A DNA stretch of 64,000 bases from Desulfobulbus oligotrophicus (GTDB lineage: Bacteria > Desulfobacterota > Desulfobulbia > Desulfobulbales > Desulfobulbaceae). Positions 26,890-34,332 of this stretch are shown here, piece by piece (position 1 is the first letter of the stretch; each line of letters starts with the position of its first letter). The stretch lies in NCBI RefSeq assembly GCF_016446285.1, contig NZ_CP054140.1, positions 291,501 to 355,500 of the forward strand, in the 5' to 3' direction. The notes under the pieces are model-generated. The model did no database searches. It was not told where the DNA came from and saw nothing but the letters and a program-made list of their open reading frames with translations. The translations under genes and the position numbers were made by a program.

Positions 26890-26937
26890 GAGACCACTTC
26901 TCTTGGCGACCTTGTCTATCAACTCGGTTTTGTTCAT
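26890..26937 (-). pseudogene. HU-family DNA-binding protein, N-terminal fragment
   Basis: Sixteen codons, MNKTELIDKVAKRSGL, a textbook HU N terminus, with its own GGAG ribosome site seven bases upstream. The frame runs into the IS3-family element right after SGL and continues with non-HU residues (GNLDKLLSG). The rest of HU is at 25385-25612. Confidence 0.85.
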
Positions 26938-26965
26938 AAACACTCCATTGGAAGGGGAAGTTGAT

Positions 26966-26994
26966 AATATCTTGTCTGCCTCGTGCCATAGCAA
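26966..26994 (-). promoter_or_regulatory. Promoter of the disrupted HU gene
   Basis: On the minus strand TTGCTA (26994-26989) and GATATT (26971-26966) are spaced by 17 bases, 29 bases before the HU ATG. It could now read into the IS element. Confidence 0.5.
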
Positions 26995-27033
26995 ACCTCG
27001 CCCACCAAGGCAAGGTGCAATTGCCTTGGCGGG

Positions 27034-27435
27034 TCATGGCTCGGTTGAAACCGTATCCTCTGCGTCACGCGAAGCCTCTTCATTCTTCTCCTGGGCTTTG
27101 AGCAACTCCAGATAGTCTTTGATTTCGTCAGGGGGATAGTAGCGGAACTTGACCTTCCGACTGAGCCGTGCGGTGAAATCAGAAAACGCCATCACGATTT
27201 CTTGGCCCTCCTTCATCAAGGCAACACCTTCTTCATAGGTGATGCCGCCCATCTCCCCCAGCCGGCCCTTGAAATTGGCATAGGCCATGTCAAACTGCCG
27301 CAGGATGCTGAACATGGTGGAGCCTATCGGCGAGTTGACCCGCATGACCCGCGAGCCTTTTTCCTTCACCAGATTGATTTTTTTCTCCTCAATCTCCTGC
27401 CAAGAGGGGCGCTGTTTTTTCTCTTCGCGTTCCAT
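27034..27435 (-). CDS. Hypothetical protein of the conjugation-like cluster
   Basis: A 133-residue acidic and charged protein I do not recognise. The N terminus (REEKKQRPSWQEIEEKK) and C terminus (LLKAQEKNEEASRDAED) are helical and probably coiled; the middle (GGITYEEGVALMKEGQEIVMAFSDFTARLSRK) is ordered. It is the last gene of a minus-strand set with a coupling-type ATPase, so it may be an accessory transfer protein, but the sequence alone does not show this. Confidence 0.6.
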   Translation of the reverse strand: MEREEKKQRPSWQEIEEKKINLVKEKGSRVMRVNSPIGSTMFSILRQFDMAYANFKGRLGEMGGITYEEGVALMKEGQEIVMAFSDFTARLSRKVKFRYYPPDEIKDYLELLKAQEKNEEASRDAEDTVSTEP

Positions 27436-27455
27436 GGTTGAACCTCCAGTGCTGG

Positions 27456-28172
27456 TTAAGCAGAAATACGTTGTAAGTTGCGCTTGATCCGGTGGCGATG
27501 CCAGCAGTCAAGCAGATAGACCGATCCGTAAGGAAACACCGCCGCCAGCACCATGAGCAGACTGCTCTTGGTGGCCAGGGGCACCAGGTGCGGCTTGATG
27601 GCGAAAAAACCGTGGTAGATATCGTGGGCCTTTGCGCCAAACTGGCTGGCCAGCCGGCCGATGTTCTCCGGGGTGCTCAAACGAAACAGGACCAGATAGA
27701 TGACATAGACCAGGAAGGCCTTGAGCAGCAGCGAGAGCGCCCGGCCGGAGAGCAGCGAGTTGACAGCCTTGCGGGTAATATTGCCGACAAAGTAGCGACT
27801 GATGTAGCTGCACATCAGGGTGTTGATGATCAGGGGCAAATAAGGGATGCAGCCAAAAAGCAGATGGCTGAACCAGTCGAGATGGAGAAAGACAAAGGGG
27901 AACAAGTAGAAGTGGAACACCGGGAACAGCAGCAGCAGAGCGATCCCCTCGTTGAAGCCGCTCTTCAGGCCGATCTTGAAGAAATCGATGGTCCGCTCCA
28001 GGGTGAGAAACTCGGCTGGTATGTTCTGGCCCTTGCTCTCGATCACATAGAACTGCTGAATCTCGGAGATGGCGCTGAGCAGGTTGACCGGCTTGTAGAT
28101 CCGGCCTCCATCGGTGGTGATGATCTGGGCATTGGTTTCGTTTGCCCCTTTGGCTTCCCGTTCCTTGGCCAT
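27456..28172 (-). CDS. Multi-span membrane protein of the conjugation-like cluster
   Basis: A 238-residue protein with a soluble N-terminal part (about 75 residues) and four to five membrane spans, the first at ALLLLFPVFHFYLFPFVFL, then PYLPLIINTLMCSYI, LLLKAFLVYVIYLVLF and SSLLMVLAAVFPYGSVYLL. Its start overlaps the stop of the HD-domain gene upstream by one base, so it is translationally coupled to it. No family is recognised. In context it could anchor the HD protein or the ATPase to the membrane. Confidence 0.65.
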   Translation of the reverse strand: MAKEREAKGANETNAQIITTDGGRIYKPVNLLSAISEIQQFYVIESKGQNIPAEFLTLERTIDFFKIGLKSGFNEGIALLLLFPVFHFYLFPFVFLHLDWFSHLLFGCIPYLPLIINTLMCSYISRYFVGNITRKAVNSLLSGRALSLLLKAFLVYVIYLVLFRLSTPENIGRLASQFGAKAHDIYHGFFAIKPHLVPLATKSSLLMVLAAVFPYGSVYLLDCWHRHRIKRNLQRISA

Positions 28173-29590
28173 CAGCTCACCTGGTCACTGCCGGTATAGG
28201 GACTGACATCGAGGATGTCGCGGAGCAATTCCGGTTTTGTCCGTTCCATCTCGGCAATGGAACCAAAGGCCTCGGCATGAAAGGGAGTGTAGTATCCCCG
28301 CATCTTTGTGTTGAACTTCCTGGTCACCAGGAAGTAGCCGCCGAAATAGCTGGCCTTGATCAAATGGGTGGCAATCACCTCATGCTCTTTACGAAGATGC
28401 TGAACAACACTAAACAGCACCTGGCGCATGGTGGGATCATCCTGGGCCATGGTGGCGATCTCCATGCAGCCGCCTTCTTGGGCCTGTTTGCGGGCCACCT
28501 CTTCCAGCACCTTGACCTGGAAATAGACCAGACCATCGGCCGTGGAGAAGGCCAAAAACCGCCGGCCTTCAACCCGGTTGATGTAGGGCTTGAGCATGGC
28601 CAGGTAGCCGGCGGCATCGAACCAGCCGGAGATGTCCATCCGCTGGGGCGGTGCGATCTCTTCCCGGCTTGGTGCAGGATCAATGGTTTCCCCGTAGATG
28701 TCCGCCTGCACCCGCTGCACCGCTTCCCGGGATGACTGTTTTGGCGGCTTCTCTTTCGCTTTCTCTTGGTGCGACTCCTTGATTTCCTCGGTTGCCTCCA
28801 CACCCACCCATCGCTCCAGTTCCTGCTGCCGGGCCTGCTGATCAGCTTTCTTGAGAGTCTTGCCCAATAGACCCTCGGTCAGCTTGTGGTGCATTTTGAT
28901 GGCCCGGAGAATGTCCTCCTTGCGGGCGAGTTCCTTAAACCCGGGAATGGCGGAAATGATGGCGCCGGCAGCCAGGGGATGCTCGCCCAGGGCATAGAGG
29001 GAGCCCCGCGCTGATTTGAGTTTGCCCAGATCATGGCCCAGGGCGGCCACCATGGTATCCGGGATCACATGCCAGGCCTGATGACCCGAGAGCAGCTTGA
29101 CTACCTGCTCAGCCACATTGAGGCTATGATCAAGCAGTGTGGTCTTGCCCAGGATCTGGTAGGTGTTCTGTTCCCAGGCAGCTTCCACATCACCCCGGAC
29201 ATCGACCACCGAAGGGCACTGTCCTTCACGGTCGAGGAGGCGAAGGATCTCCAAGCAAACCGCCCGTTGCCCGGGGGCCTGCTTGAAGAAGGACCAGGTT
29301 CGCAACTGGCCGGCAAAGGAACGGGAGCGGGGCTGCACCAGTTCAGATTTCTCGATGCCTTCGGCAATCACCAACTCGTTGCGCCAGAGGTGGGCCAGCT
29401 CCGAGATATGCTTCACCCCCTCTATCCGGGTGAACGGCTTGGGTCGGACCCACCGCTGCGAGAGCGCACTCAGCGTCATTTGCTCCAGGAATGAGGGTTC
29501 TTGCTCCTCACTCCGCAGCACCAGTACGCCGGCAACGCCCACCAACACCAAGGCCACCCCCAGGATGATCGTCGGCCAGATGCCCAGCAT
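28172..29590 (-). CDS. Membrane-anchored HD-domain protein, possibly related to MOBH-type TraI
   Basis: A 472-residue protein with one N-terminal membrane span (TIILGVALVLVGVAGVLVL). An HD-type phosphohydrolase pattern spans roughly residues 150-245: LLDHSLNVAEQVVKLL, ALGHDLGKLKS, EHPLAAGAII and KMHHKLTEG. The C-terminal ~170 residues are a separate domain (ISGWFDAAGYLAMLKPYINRVEG...). MOBH conjugative relaxases (TraI_2) also carry an HD-like domain, and the neighbour is a TraD-like ATPase, so a transfer role is plausible; however, the family's histidine-rich motif ahead of the HD region is not visible, so a relaxase call would be overreach. Overlaps both neighbours by one base. Confidence 0.65.
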   Translation of the reverse strand: MLGIWPTIILGVALVLVGVAGVLVLRSEEQEPSFLEQMTLSALSQRWVRPKPFTRIEGVKHISELAHLWRNELVIAEGIEKSELVQPRSRSFAGQLRTWSFFKQAPGQRAVCLEILRLLDREGQCPSVVDVRGDVEAAWEQNTYQILGKTTLLDHSLNVAEQVVKLLSGHQAWHVIPDTMVAALGHDLGKLKSARGSLYALGEHPLAAGAIISAIPGFKELARKEDILRAIKMHHKLTEGLLGKTLKKADQQARQQELERWVGVEATEEIKESHQEKAKEKPPKQSSREAVQRVQADIYGETIDPAPSREEIAPPQRMDISGWFDAAGYLAMLKPYINRVEGRRFLAFSTADGLVYFQVKVLEEVARKQAQEGGCMEIATMAQDDPTMRQVLFSVVQHLRKEHEVIATHLIKASYFGGYFLVTRKFNTKMRGYYTPFHAEAFGSIAEMERTKPELLRDILDVSPYTGSDQVS

Positions 29591-30960
29591 CAGCCGCTCT
29601 TAGTTTGCTTTTTGATGATCGTCTCTGCTGCCAGGTCCGGAAAGATCACCTTGAGCCTGCCCGTTTCAACGTCGGCGGTCACCCCCTTGTAGGTCCCGGA
29701 GTAGGTGATGAGGAAGAGTTCACGGGGCTTCATCTTGAGGATTTCGCTCGGCTTGATCCGCACCTCCTCGGTCTCGCGAATAGCAATGTTGCCACCCAGC
29801 GAGATGATGGGCGAAAATCGCTTCTCTTCCCCCAGATGCTCGGAAACATAATTGGCGGTGCTGGGATCAGGCACCCGCATGAACATCTTGGTGTTGCAGT
29901 TGTCGAGGATAGTGTTGGCCCGATCCTCGCCCACCTCGGCATACAATTGGCTGATCGACTGGCAGTAGCCGTGGATAAACACCCCGGCCCCGCCGGCCTT
30001 GGCAAAGAGGTCCTCGATGCCCTGGTAGAGGACCGACTGGGCCTCGTCGATATGGAGCACCAGCGAGGGGGTCACATTCCTTCCCGAAGAATAGACTCGG
30101 CCAACAAAGGCCTGGATCATGGAGATGATGACCTTGCCGGCGGTATAGGCGGCCCGCTTGGTGAGCAGTGATCCCAACTGCACCACCAGAATGATGCCCT
30201 TGCCCTCTTCCAACCGCTGAATGAAGCGATTCTCGTCGGCCTTGCCGATGATCTTGCCGACATTGCCTGAGGTCAGCTCGGTGAGCGCCACCCGCAATGA
30301 ACTGGCCACCTTGGAGTAGTAGTCTGCCGGCGTAGAGAGGATCTTCTGGATGTCCAGGGAGAGCTGCTTGGCCTCCGGGCTGTCGATATAATCGATCTTC
30401 TCCTTGAGCTGTTCCAGGTCCTGGTGACTGATGTGGTTTTTGATATCATTGAGATTGAACGAGGGTTTTGTTCCGGCCTGCTCGGCCAACATGATCAGGG
30501 CCTGGACCACCACCAGGCTGACCTCGTAGGCCACACCGAAGAAGTAGGGTTCCCGGCCGATGGCCACCCCGGCAGTGATATGGGCCACCAATTCCTCGGG
30601 CATGTAGTAGGAGGACAATGGATCAAGGATGGCGCTGTACTGGGGAAAAATCGGGGTGATCAGCATCAGGTCATCGAGCCGGTCGGTCTCATGAGCCAGT
30701 TGGGTGATCTTGGAGAACAGGTCGATGTCACCCTTGGGATCGATGGCCACCACCGAATACCCCTTGCAGATGTCCTGCTCGATGATGTGCTCCATGATCC
30801 GCGTCTTGCCGACCCGGGTGGTGCCGAAGCACCAGAAATGTCCTTTGCGGTGGCTATCGGGAACACCCAGTTCCATGACTGTCTGCGGATAATCAAGATG
30901 CACCCCGGTGCCGATATGGGTCCAGCGTTCCTTAGGCTCTGATGAATCTTTCGACTTCAT
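29590..30960 (-). CDS. TraD/TraG-like type IV coupling ATPase, short soluble form
   Basis: A 456-residue ATPase. Walker A GTTRVGKT (residues 46-53) and the following VVAIDPKGDIDL match conjugative coupling proteins of the SXT/PFGI-1 TraD type; Walker B is LVLHIDEAQSV, and the C-terminal FMRVPDPSTANYVSEHLGE and KMKPRELFLITYSG are also TraD-like. Unlike standard coupling proteins it has no N-terminal membrane spans and is short. Such ATPases bring the relaxase-DNA complex to a type IV secretion channel. It overlaps the downstream HD gene by one base and the upstream gene by four. Confidence 0.82.
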   Translation of the reverse strand: MKSKDSSEPKERWTHIGTGVHLDYPQTVMELGVPDSHRKGHFWCFGTTRVGKTRIMEHIIEQDICKGYSVVAIDPKGDIDLFSKITQLAHETDRLDDLMLITPIFPQYSAILDPLSSYYMPEELVAHITAGVAIGREPYFFGVAYEVSLVVVQALIMLAEQAGTKPSFNLNDIKNHISHQDLEQLKEKIDYIDSPEAKQLSLDIQKILSTPADYYSKVASSLRVALTELTSGNVGKIIGKADENRFIQRLEEGKGIILVVQLGSLLTKRAAYTAGKVIISMIQAFVGRVYSSGRNVTPSLVLHIDEAQSVLYQGIEDLFAKAGGAGVFIHGYCQSISQLYAEVGEDRANTILDNCNTKMFMRVPDPSTANYVSEHLGEEKRFSPIISLGGNIAIRETEEVRIKPSEILKMKPRELFLITYSGTYKGVTADVETGRLKVIFPDLAAETIIKKQTKSG

Positions 30961-31697
30961 GACAAGGCCTTGACGATCCGGACCTCGATTCGTTCCTGGA
31001 GTTCCCGGTCCACGGCAATGATCACCTCACGCGGCAACCTTCTTGTGGTCAGGACAATACTCTTGTGGCCGACGTAGCGTTTCAGGCAGCGGAAGTGAAA
31101 TCGGTCTGCCCTATCACCCAGATAATGGCGGAGCAGATTCTCGGTCAGGGTCTTCGAGACTCGGTCAAGGACGACTTTCGTTCGCGGGGTATCATTGACC
31201 AGCACCGGTTCGACCCGGCGCAGGTGGAAGGCCCGGCGTTGACCAGGCTGTAATCGGCCAGCATGTCGTTCATGCAAGCCGATCCGGTTGAGGGGACAGG
31301 TGGCGATGATGGGCTCGTCTGGGATGATCTCGATTTCCACCAGGAGATGGTCACCGACCCTGTTGCAAACGACCTCGCCCCAGAGCAATCGCCGCTCAAA
31401 TCCTTTGAGCAGGCGGACCTGCTTGATGACTGCGGCCATGGCCAGGTGGTTTTCCAGAATGGCCTTGAACTGATTGCGGGAGAGGACGGCGGGAAGGTCG
31501 AGGATCTGTTGAACAGGAAGACCGTTCAGTTTGCTATAGGTCACAACCTCCAGTTGCATTCCTTCCCGCAGGAAGACCATGACTTCCTGCCGGTACCACT
31601 GGGAAAGCTGGCGAGCAAAAGCGGATTCTACTTCCTGGATGACTTCGGCGGTGGAAAGGGTGTATCGGCTGGCTAAAGACAGAATGATGGACTGCAT
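30957..31697 (-). CDS. Uncharacterised protein, first gene of the conjugation-like cluster
   Basis: A 246-residue basic protein with a GGGAG ribosome site nine bases before the ATG. The layout faintly recalls NusA: an N-terminal helical pair (SRYTLSTAEVIQEVESAFARQLSQWYR), then a region like the NusA S1 domain end (RLQPGQRRAFHLRRVEP ... KVVLDRVSKTLTENLLRHYLG) and a basic C terminus with a KH-like strand-helix (EVIIAVDRELQERIEVRIVKAL). This is a by-eye resemblance only. It overlaps the coupling ATPase gene by four bases (ATGA), so it is coupled to transfer functions; nucleic-acid binding is a guess. Confidence 0.6.
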   Translation of the reverse strand: MQSIILSLASRYTLSTAEVIQEVESAFARQLSQWYRQEVMVFLREGMQLEVVTYSKLNGLPVQQILDLPAVLSRNQFKAILENHLAMAAVIKQVRLLKGFERRLLWGEVVCNRVGDHLLVEIEIIPDEPIIATCPLNRIGLHERHAGRLQPGQRRAFHLRRVEPVLVNDTPRTKVVLDRVSKTLTENLLRHYLGDRADRFHFRCLKRYVGHKSIVLTTRRLPREVIIAVDRELQERIEVRIVKALS

Positions 31698-32249
31698 GCG
31701 TAATCATCTCCCTGGGCTGAATGGAAAAGGCGACCGTTCCAATCGGTCTCTCTTCTTTTTTCCGGGGTGATGACATCGCACTTGCAGCGTGACATCGTTT
31801 TGGAGGTAGTTGAGGGAGAAAACAGGGGGCGTTTCAGGGATGCCTGAAAAGAATATTAACCTGACAACGCCGGGGGGTGATGCATTCAATGCACTGTCTT
31901 TAAAGCAAATTTTACTATCGGCTTCATCTGAAAAAAGTCTCTTTCTGCAATGGACTTCGTTTTTCCCGACAATGCGATTTGGTAAGAGAAAATCGGTGGT
32001 TTGGAATCCCCTGGACTCACAGCGGAGCTCCGGTGTTCTCTTTTCTCATCACCAATGCATGGGACGATGGGCTGGCATGGTGCCACGAGAATTAACCATC
32101 GTTGCCTTGCTGTGCCCTCAACGGGTTCGATTTCGGGTCTCGGCCGGCTGCCGGCGGAGCAACGCCACCAATGGTAGGGGGCCTATTACAAAGGCCATCT
32201 CTCTAATCGTTCAAAGCGTCAATTGTACACAGGATAGTTCTCTATCCGT
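31698..32249. other. Gene-poor region upstream of the conjugation-like operon
   Basis: About 550 bases. It must hold the promoter for the minus-strand genes starting at 31697. A plus-strand ORF (31810-32253) has no family features and unusual composition, so I do not call it. A GCCGGC-T-GCCGGC repeat lies near 32150. Otherwise I see nothing assignable. Confidence 0.45.
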
Positions 32250-32760
32250 CTAGCAGGCTGTTGAAAAAGTAAACATTATGCAACGAGGGTTCATTGTTTG
32301 CCTTCGATAGCTCTTTGACAGTGAGCACTTGACCGTTTTTCGTCATGATGCGTTGCCGGTTTTTATTCTCTGAGGCACATGAAGCCGTTCTGATGAGGAT
32401 TTCCCCCTCACCCAAAGGGAGCTACCCCCAGATTGCGCATGCGGACCATGTTGTAGGCAGCAGCAGGGAGCGAAGCAGTTGCCCAAGTGGTATCGATGGT
32501 CGTCCTGTCCTTGAGTAGAGTTCCCGAAACACGGGGGAGAGTTCTTTCAGCGCCTTGTCAGCCATGATTCGGACAGGACGTAAGGGGGGATGCGTTTGTG
32601 GAACCCGGGAGTCGGGAGAGAGAGAGCTGAACAATTTCTGTTGCTGAATGTCAGGCCCGCGCATCTTTCCACCTGTTTACTTGTTATTCGAATTGGTTGG
32701 ATAACACACGGTATCCTTTTGCATGTCCCGATGTTTGCGAGTTTTTCAACAGCCTGCTAG
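32250..32760. mobile_element. Internally deleted IS1182-family element with perfect 19-bp terminal repeats
   Basis: The ends are perfect inverted repeats, CTAGCAGGCTGTTGAAAAA at 32250-32268 and its reverse complement at 32742-32760. The outermost CTAG on each side is probably the duplicated palindromic target. Total length is about 0.5 kb, against about 1.5 kb or more for a full element, and it contains only the start of the transposase gene. It resembles a MITE that a full-length relative could mobilise. Confidence 0.85.
32422..32664 (-). pseudogene. IS1182-family transposase, N-terminal remnant
   Basis: Eighty residues; the first ~67 match the IS1182 transposase N terminus (RGPDIQQQKLFSSLSPDSRVP, HPPLRPVRIMADKAL, LYSRTGRPSIPLGQLLRSLLL). 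After that the frame runs into unrelated residues and stops, so the DDE core has been deleted. Confidence 0.85.
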
Positions 32761-32813
32761 TGGATCAATCATCTCCTCAGCCAGATTTTCCGTGAACATT
32801 TGCGTTCTTAATC

Positions 32814-32843
32814 TTGACATTTTTCAAAATGTATTATTACATT
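32814..32843 (+). promoter_or_regulatory. Promoter and palindromic operator of the SOS-type cassette
   Basis: TTGACA (32814-32819) and TTACAT (32837-32842) are spaced by 17 bases. A 16-base inverted repeat AATGTATTATTACATT (arms AATGTA and TACATT, 32828-32843) covers the -10 box. This is the expected layout for autorepression by the LexA-like protein encoded 33 bases downstream. The motif differs from known enterobacterial and Gram-positive LexA boxes, so binding is inferred from position. Confidence 0.7.
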
Positions 32844-32875
32844 GAGCAAAAAGTTAAAAACATTGAGGCCGCAAG

Positions 32876-33517
32876 ATGCACAATCCAGACACATTGACAC
32901 CCCGGCAGCATGATTTTCTTGTTTACCTCCAGGAGCGGATGCAACGTGGGAAAAAGATGCCCACCCTGCGTGAGGCCGCCAAGGAACAGGGCATCAGCCA
33001 TGCGGCCGTGGCCAGCCTGTTCCGGGCGCTGCAGGACAAGGGGTTCCTTAAACGCAATGGCCGCTACAGTCGCACCGTCGTGTTACAAGGCGAAACTGCT
33101 CCCAAACTGACCTCGATGAGCCGGATGGTGCCCATCATCGGCGAGGTGGCGGCCGGCCTGCCGCTCTATGCCCAGCAGGAATGGGCCGGAAGCCTATTGG
33201 TCGATGGTACGGTCTTTCGGGGGGAGCACCTGTTTGCCCTGCGTGTCCAGGGGGATTCGATGAAGAAGGTCGGCATCCTCGACAATGACCTGGCCATCTG
33301 TGAGCCGAGGCAGTTCGCTGCCAATGGCGAGATCGTGGTCGCCCTGATTAACAACGAGGAGGCCACGGTCAAACGGTTCTTCTATAAAGGGGACCACATC
33401 GATCTCCAGCCGGAGAACGATGACTTTTCGGTCATGTCCTTTTCTCTGGGCGAAGTCCTGATCCAGGGCAAGGTCATCGGCATCCAGCGCGGACCCGAGC
33501 AATTGGCAGCTCTCTAG
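32876..33517 (+). CDS. LexA-like S24 self-cleaving repressor
   Basis: A 213-residue LexA homologue. The N-terminal winged helix (LTPRQHDFLVYLQERMQRGKKMPTLREAAKEQGISHAAVASLFRAL) is LexA-like. The cleavage site Ala93-Gly94 (GEVAAGLP), nucleophile Ser128 (VQGDSM) and Lys166 (EATVKRF) of the S24 peptidase are all present. It should repress the four-gene cassette that follows (DUF72, ImuB-like, DnaE2) and self-cleave on RecA filaments after DNA damage. Its recognition helix is unlike that of standard LexA, matching its distinct operator. This is an island-borne second LexA rather than the housekeeping one, by context. Confidence 0.9.
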   Translation: MHNPDTLTPRQHDFLVYLQERMQRGKKMPTLREAAKEQGISHAAVASLFRALQDKGFLKRNGRYSRTVVLQGETAPKLTSMSRMVPIIGEVAAGLPLYAQQEWAGSLLVDGTVFRGEHLFALRVQGDSMKKVGILDNDLAICEPRQFAANGEIVVALINNEEATVKRFFYKGDHIDLQPENDDFSVMSFSLGEVLIQGKVIGIQRGPEQLAAL

Positions 33518-33528
33518 CAGGCCTCCCT

Positions 33529-34320
33529 ATGGCAGTGGATTCCCCGGTCTATGTCGGCACCTGCGGATTTTCCTACCCGGAATGGATCGAAGCCGGTATC
33601 TACCCGCCCGGCACTAAATCCGCCCGGATGCTGGAACTGTACCGCAACCTGTTCCCGGTGGTGGAACTCAACTATACCTGGTACCAGATGGTCCGGACTG
33701 AGACCATGGAACGGATGCTGGCCGGCGATGGCGCAGGGCTGCTCTACTGCGCCAAACTCACCCGCACCATGACGCATGAGGTCGAGGACAATTGGCGATC
33801 CCAAGCGGAACTCTACCGGCATGGCATTCAGCCTTTGCTCACCAGCGGCCGGCTGCTCAGCGTGCTGGTGCAGCTTCCTCCTTTTTTTCATCGGACCACC
33901 AAGAACCGCTCTTACCTGGCCAGCCTCCTCGACGCCCTCCAGCCCTTGCCGCTGGCCGTGGAGTTCCGCCACCATTCCTGGGCACAGGACAGTGTTTTCA
34001 AGGGGCTGGAACAGCGCCGCATCACGCTGGTGAGTGTCGACGCTCCCTCGCTGCCCTATCTGTTCCCGTCTCTTGACGTGGTCACCAACCCGGAACTGTT
34101 CTATCTCCGCCTCCATGGCCGCAACAGCCGGGGCTGGCGCTCTAGGTCCAAACAGCAGCAGTTCAATTACGACTATACCGAAGAGGACCTGGCCCAGTGG
34201 AGCCGGGATCGTGTCCCACGGATGCGGAAGGCCTGCAACACCGGCGTTATCCTCTTCAACAACCATGTTGCAGGGCAAGCGGTGCGCAACGCCCGGACCA
34301 TGGCCCGGATGATTTCTTGA
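33529..34320 (+). CDS. DUF72 (YecE) family protein inside a mutagenesis cassette
   Basis: A 263-residue TIM-barrel-like DUF72 protein: VYVGTCGFSYPEWIEAGIYPPGTKSARMLELY at the N terminus, VELNYTWYQM, AKLTRTMTHE, VLVQLPPFFHRT, AVEFRHHSW, YLRLHGR and a C-terminal FNNHVAGQAVRNARTM. DUF72 function is unknown, with proposals of nucleic-acid repair roles. It sits 11 bp after the LexA-like gene and 12 bp before the ImuB-like gene, in the slot where most bacteria carry imuA (a RecA-like or SulA-like gene). No imuA is present. Confidence 0.88.
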   Translation: MAVDSPVYVGTCGFSYPEWIEAGIYPPGTKSARMLELYRNLFPVVELNYTWYQMVRTETMERMLAGDGAGLLYCAKLTRTMTHEVEDNWRSQAELYRHGIQPLLTSGRLLSVLVQLPPFFHRTTKNRSYLASLLDALQPLPLAVEFRHHSWAQDSVFKGLEQRRITLVSVDAPSLPYLFPSLDVVTNPELFYLRLHGRNSRGWRSRSKQQQFNYDYTEEDLAQWSRDRVPRMRKACNTGVILFNNHVAGQAVRNARTMARMIS

Positions 34321-34332
34321 TGTGCCTGCTCA

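Noticed and set aside
25640-26890. 5-bp GGAAA as target-site duplication of the IS3-family element
   Set aside because: GGAAA is found near both flanks, but joining them puts the HU halves out of frame and the copies do not abut the likely IS ends.
27492-28199. 235-residue plus-strand ORF opposite the membrane protein gene
   Set aside because: Gln/Asp/Glu/His-rich antisense composition; the minus-strand frame has clear membrane spans and coupling to its neighbour.
28172-29590. Definite MOBH relaxase
   Set aside because: Only the HD-like part is visible; the conserved histidine-rich motif was not found, so only a possible relation is stated.
31810-32253. 147-residue plus-strand ORF
   Set aside because: Odd composition, no ribosome site, ends inside the terminal repeat of the IS1182-type element.
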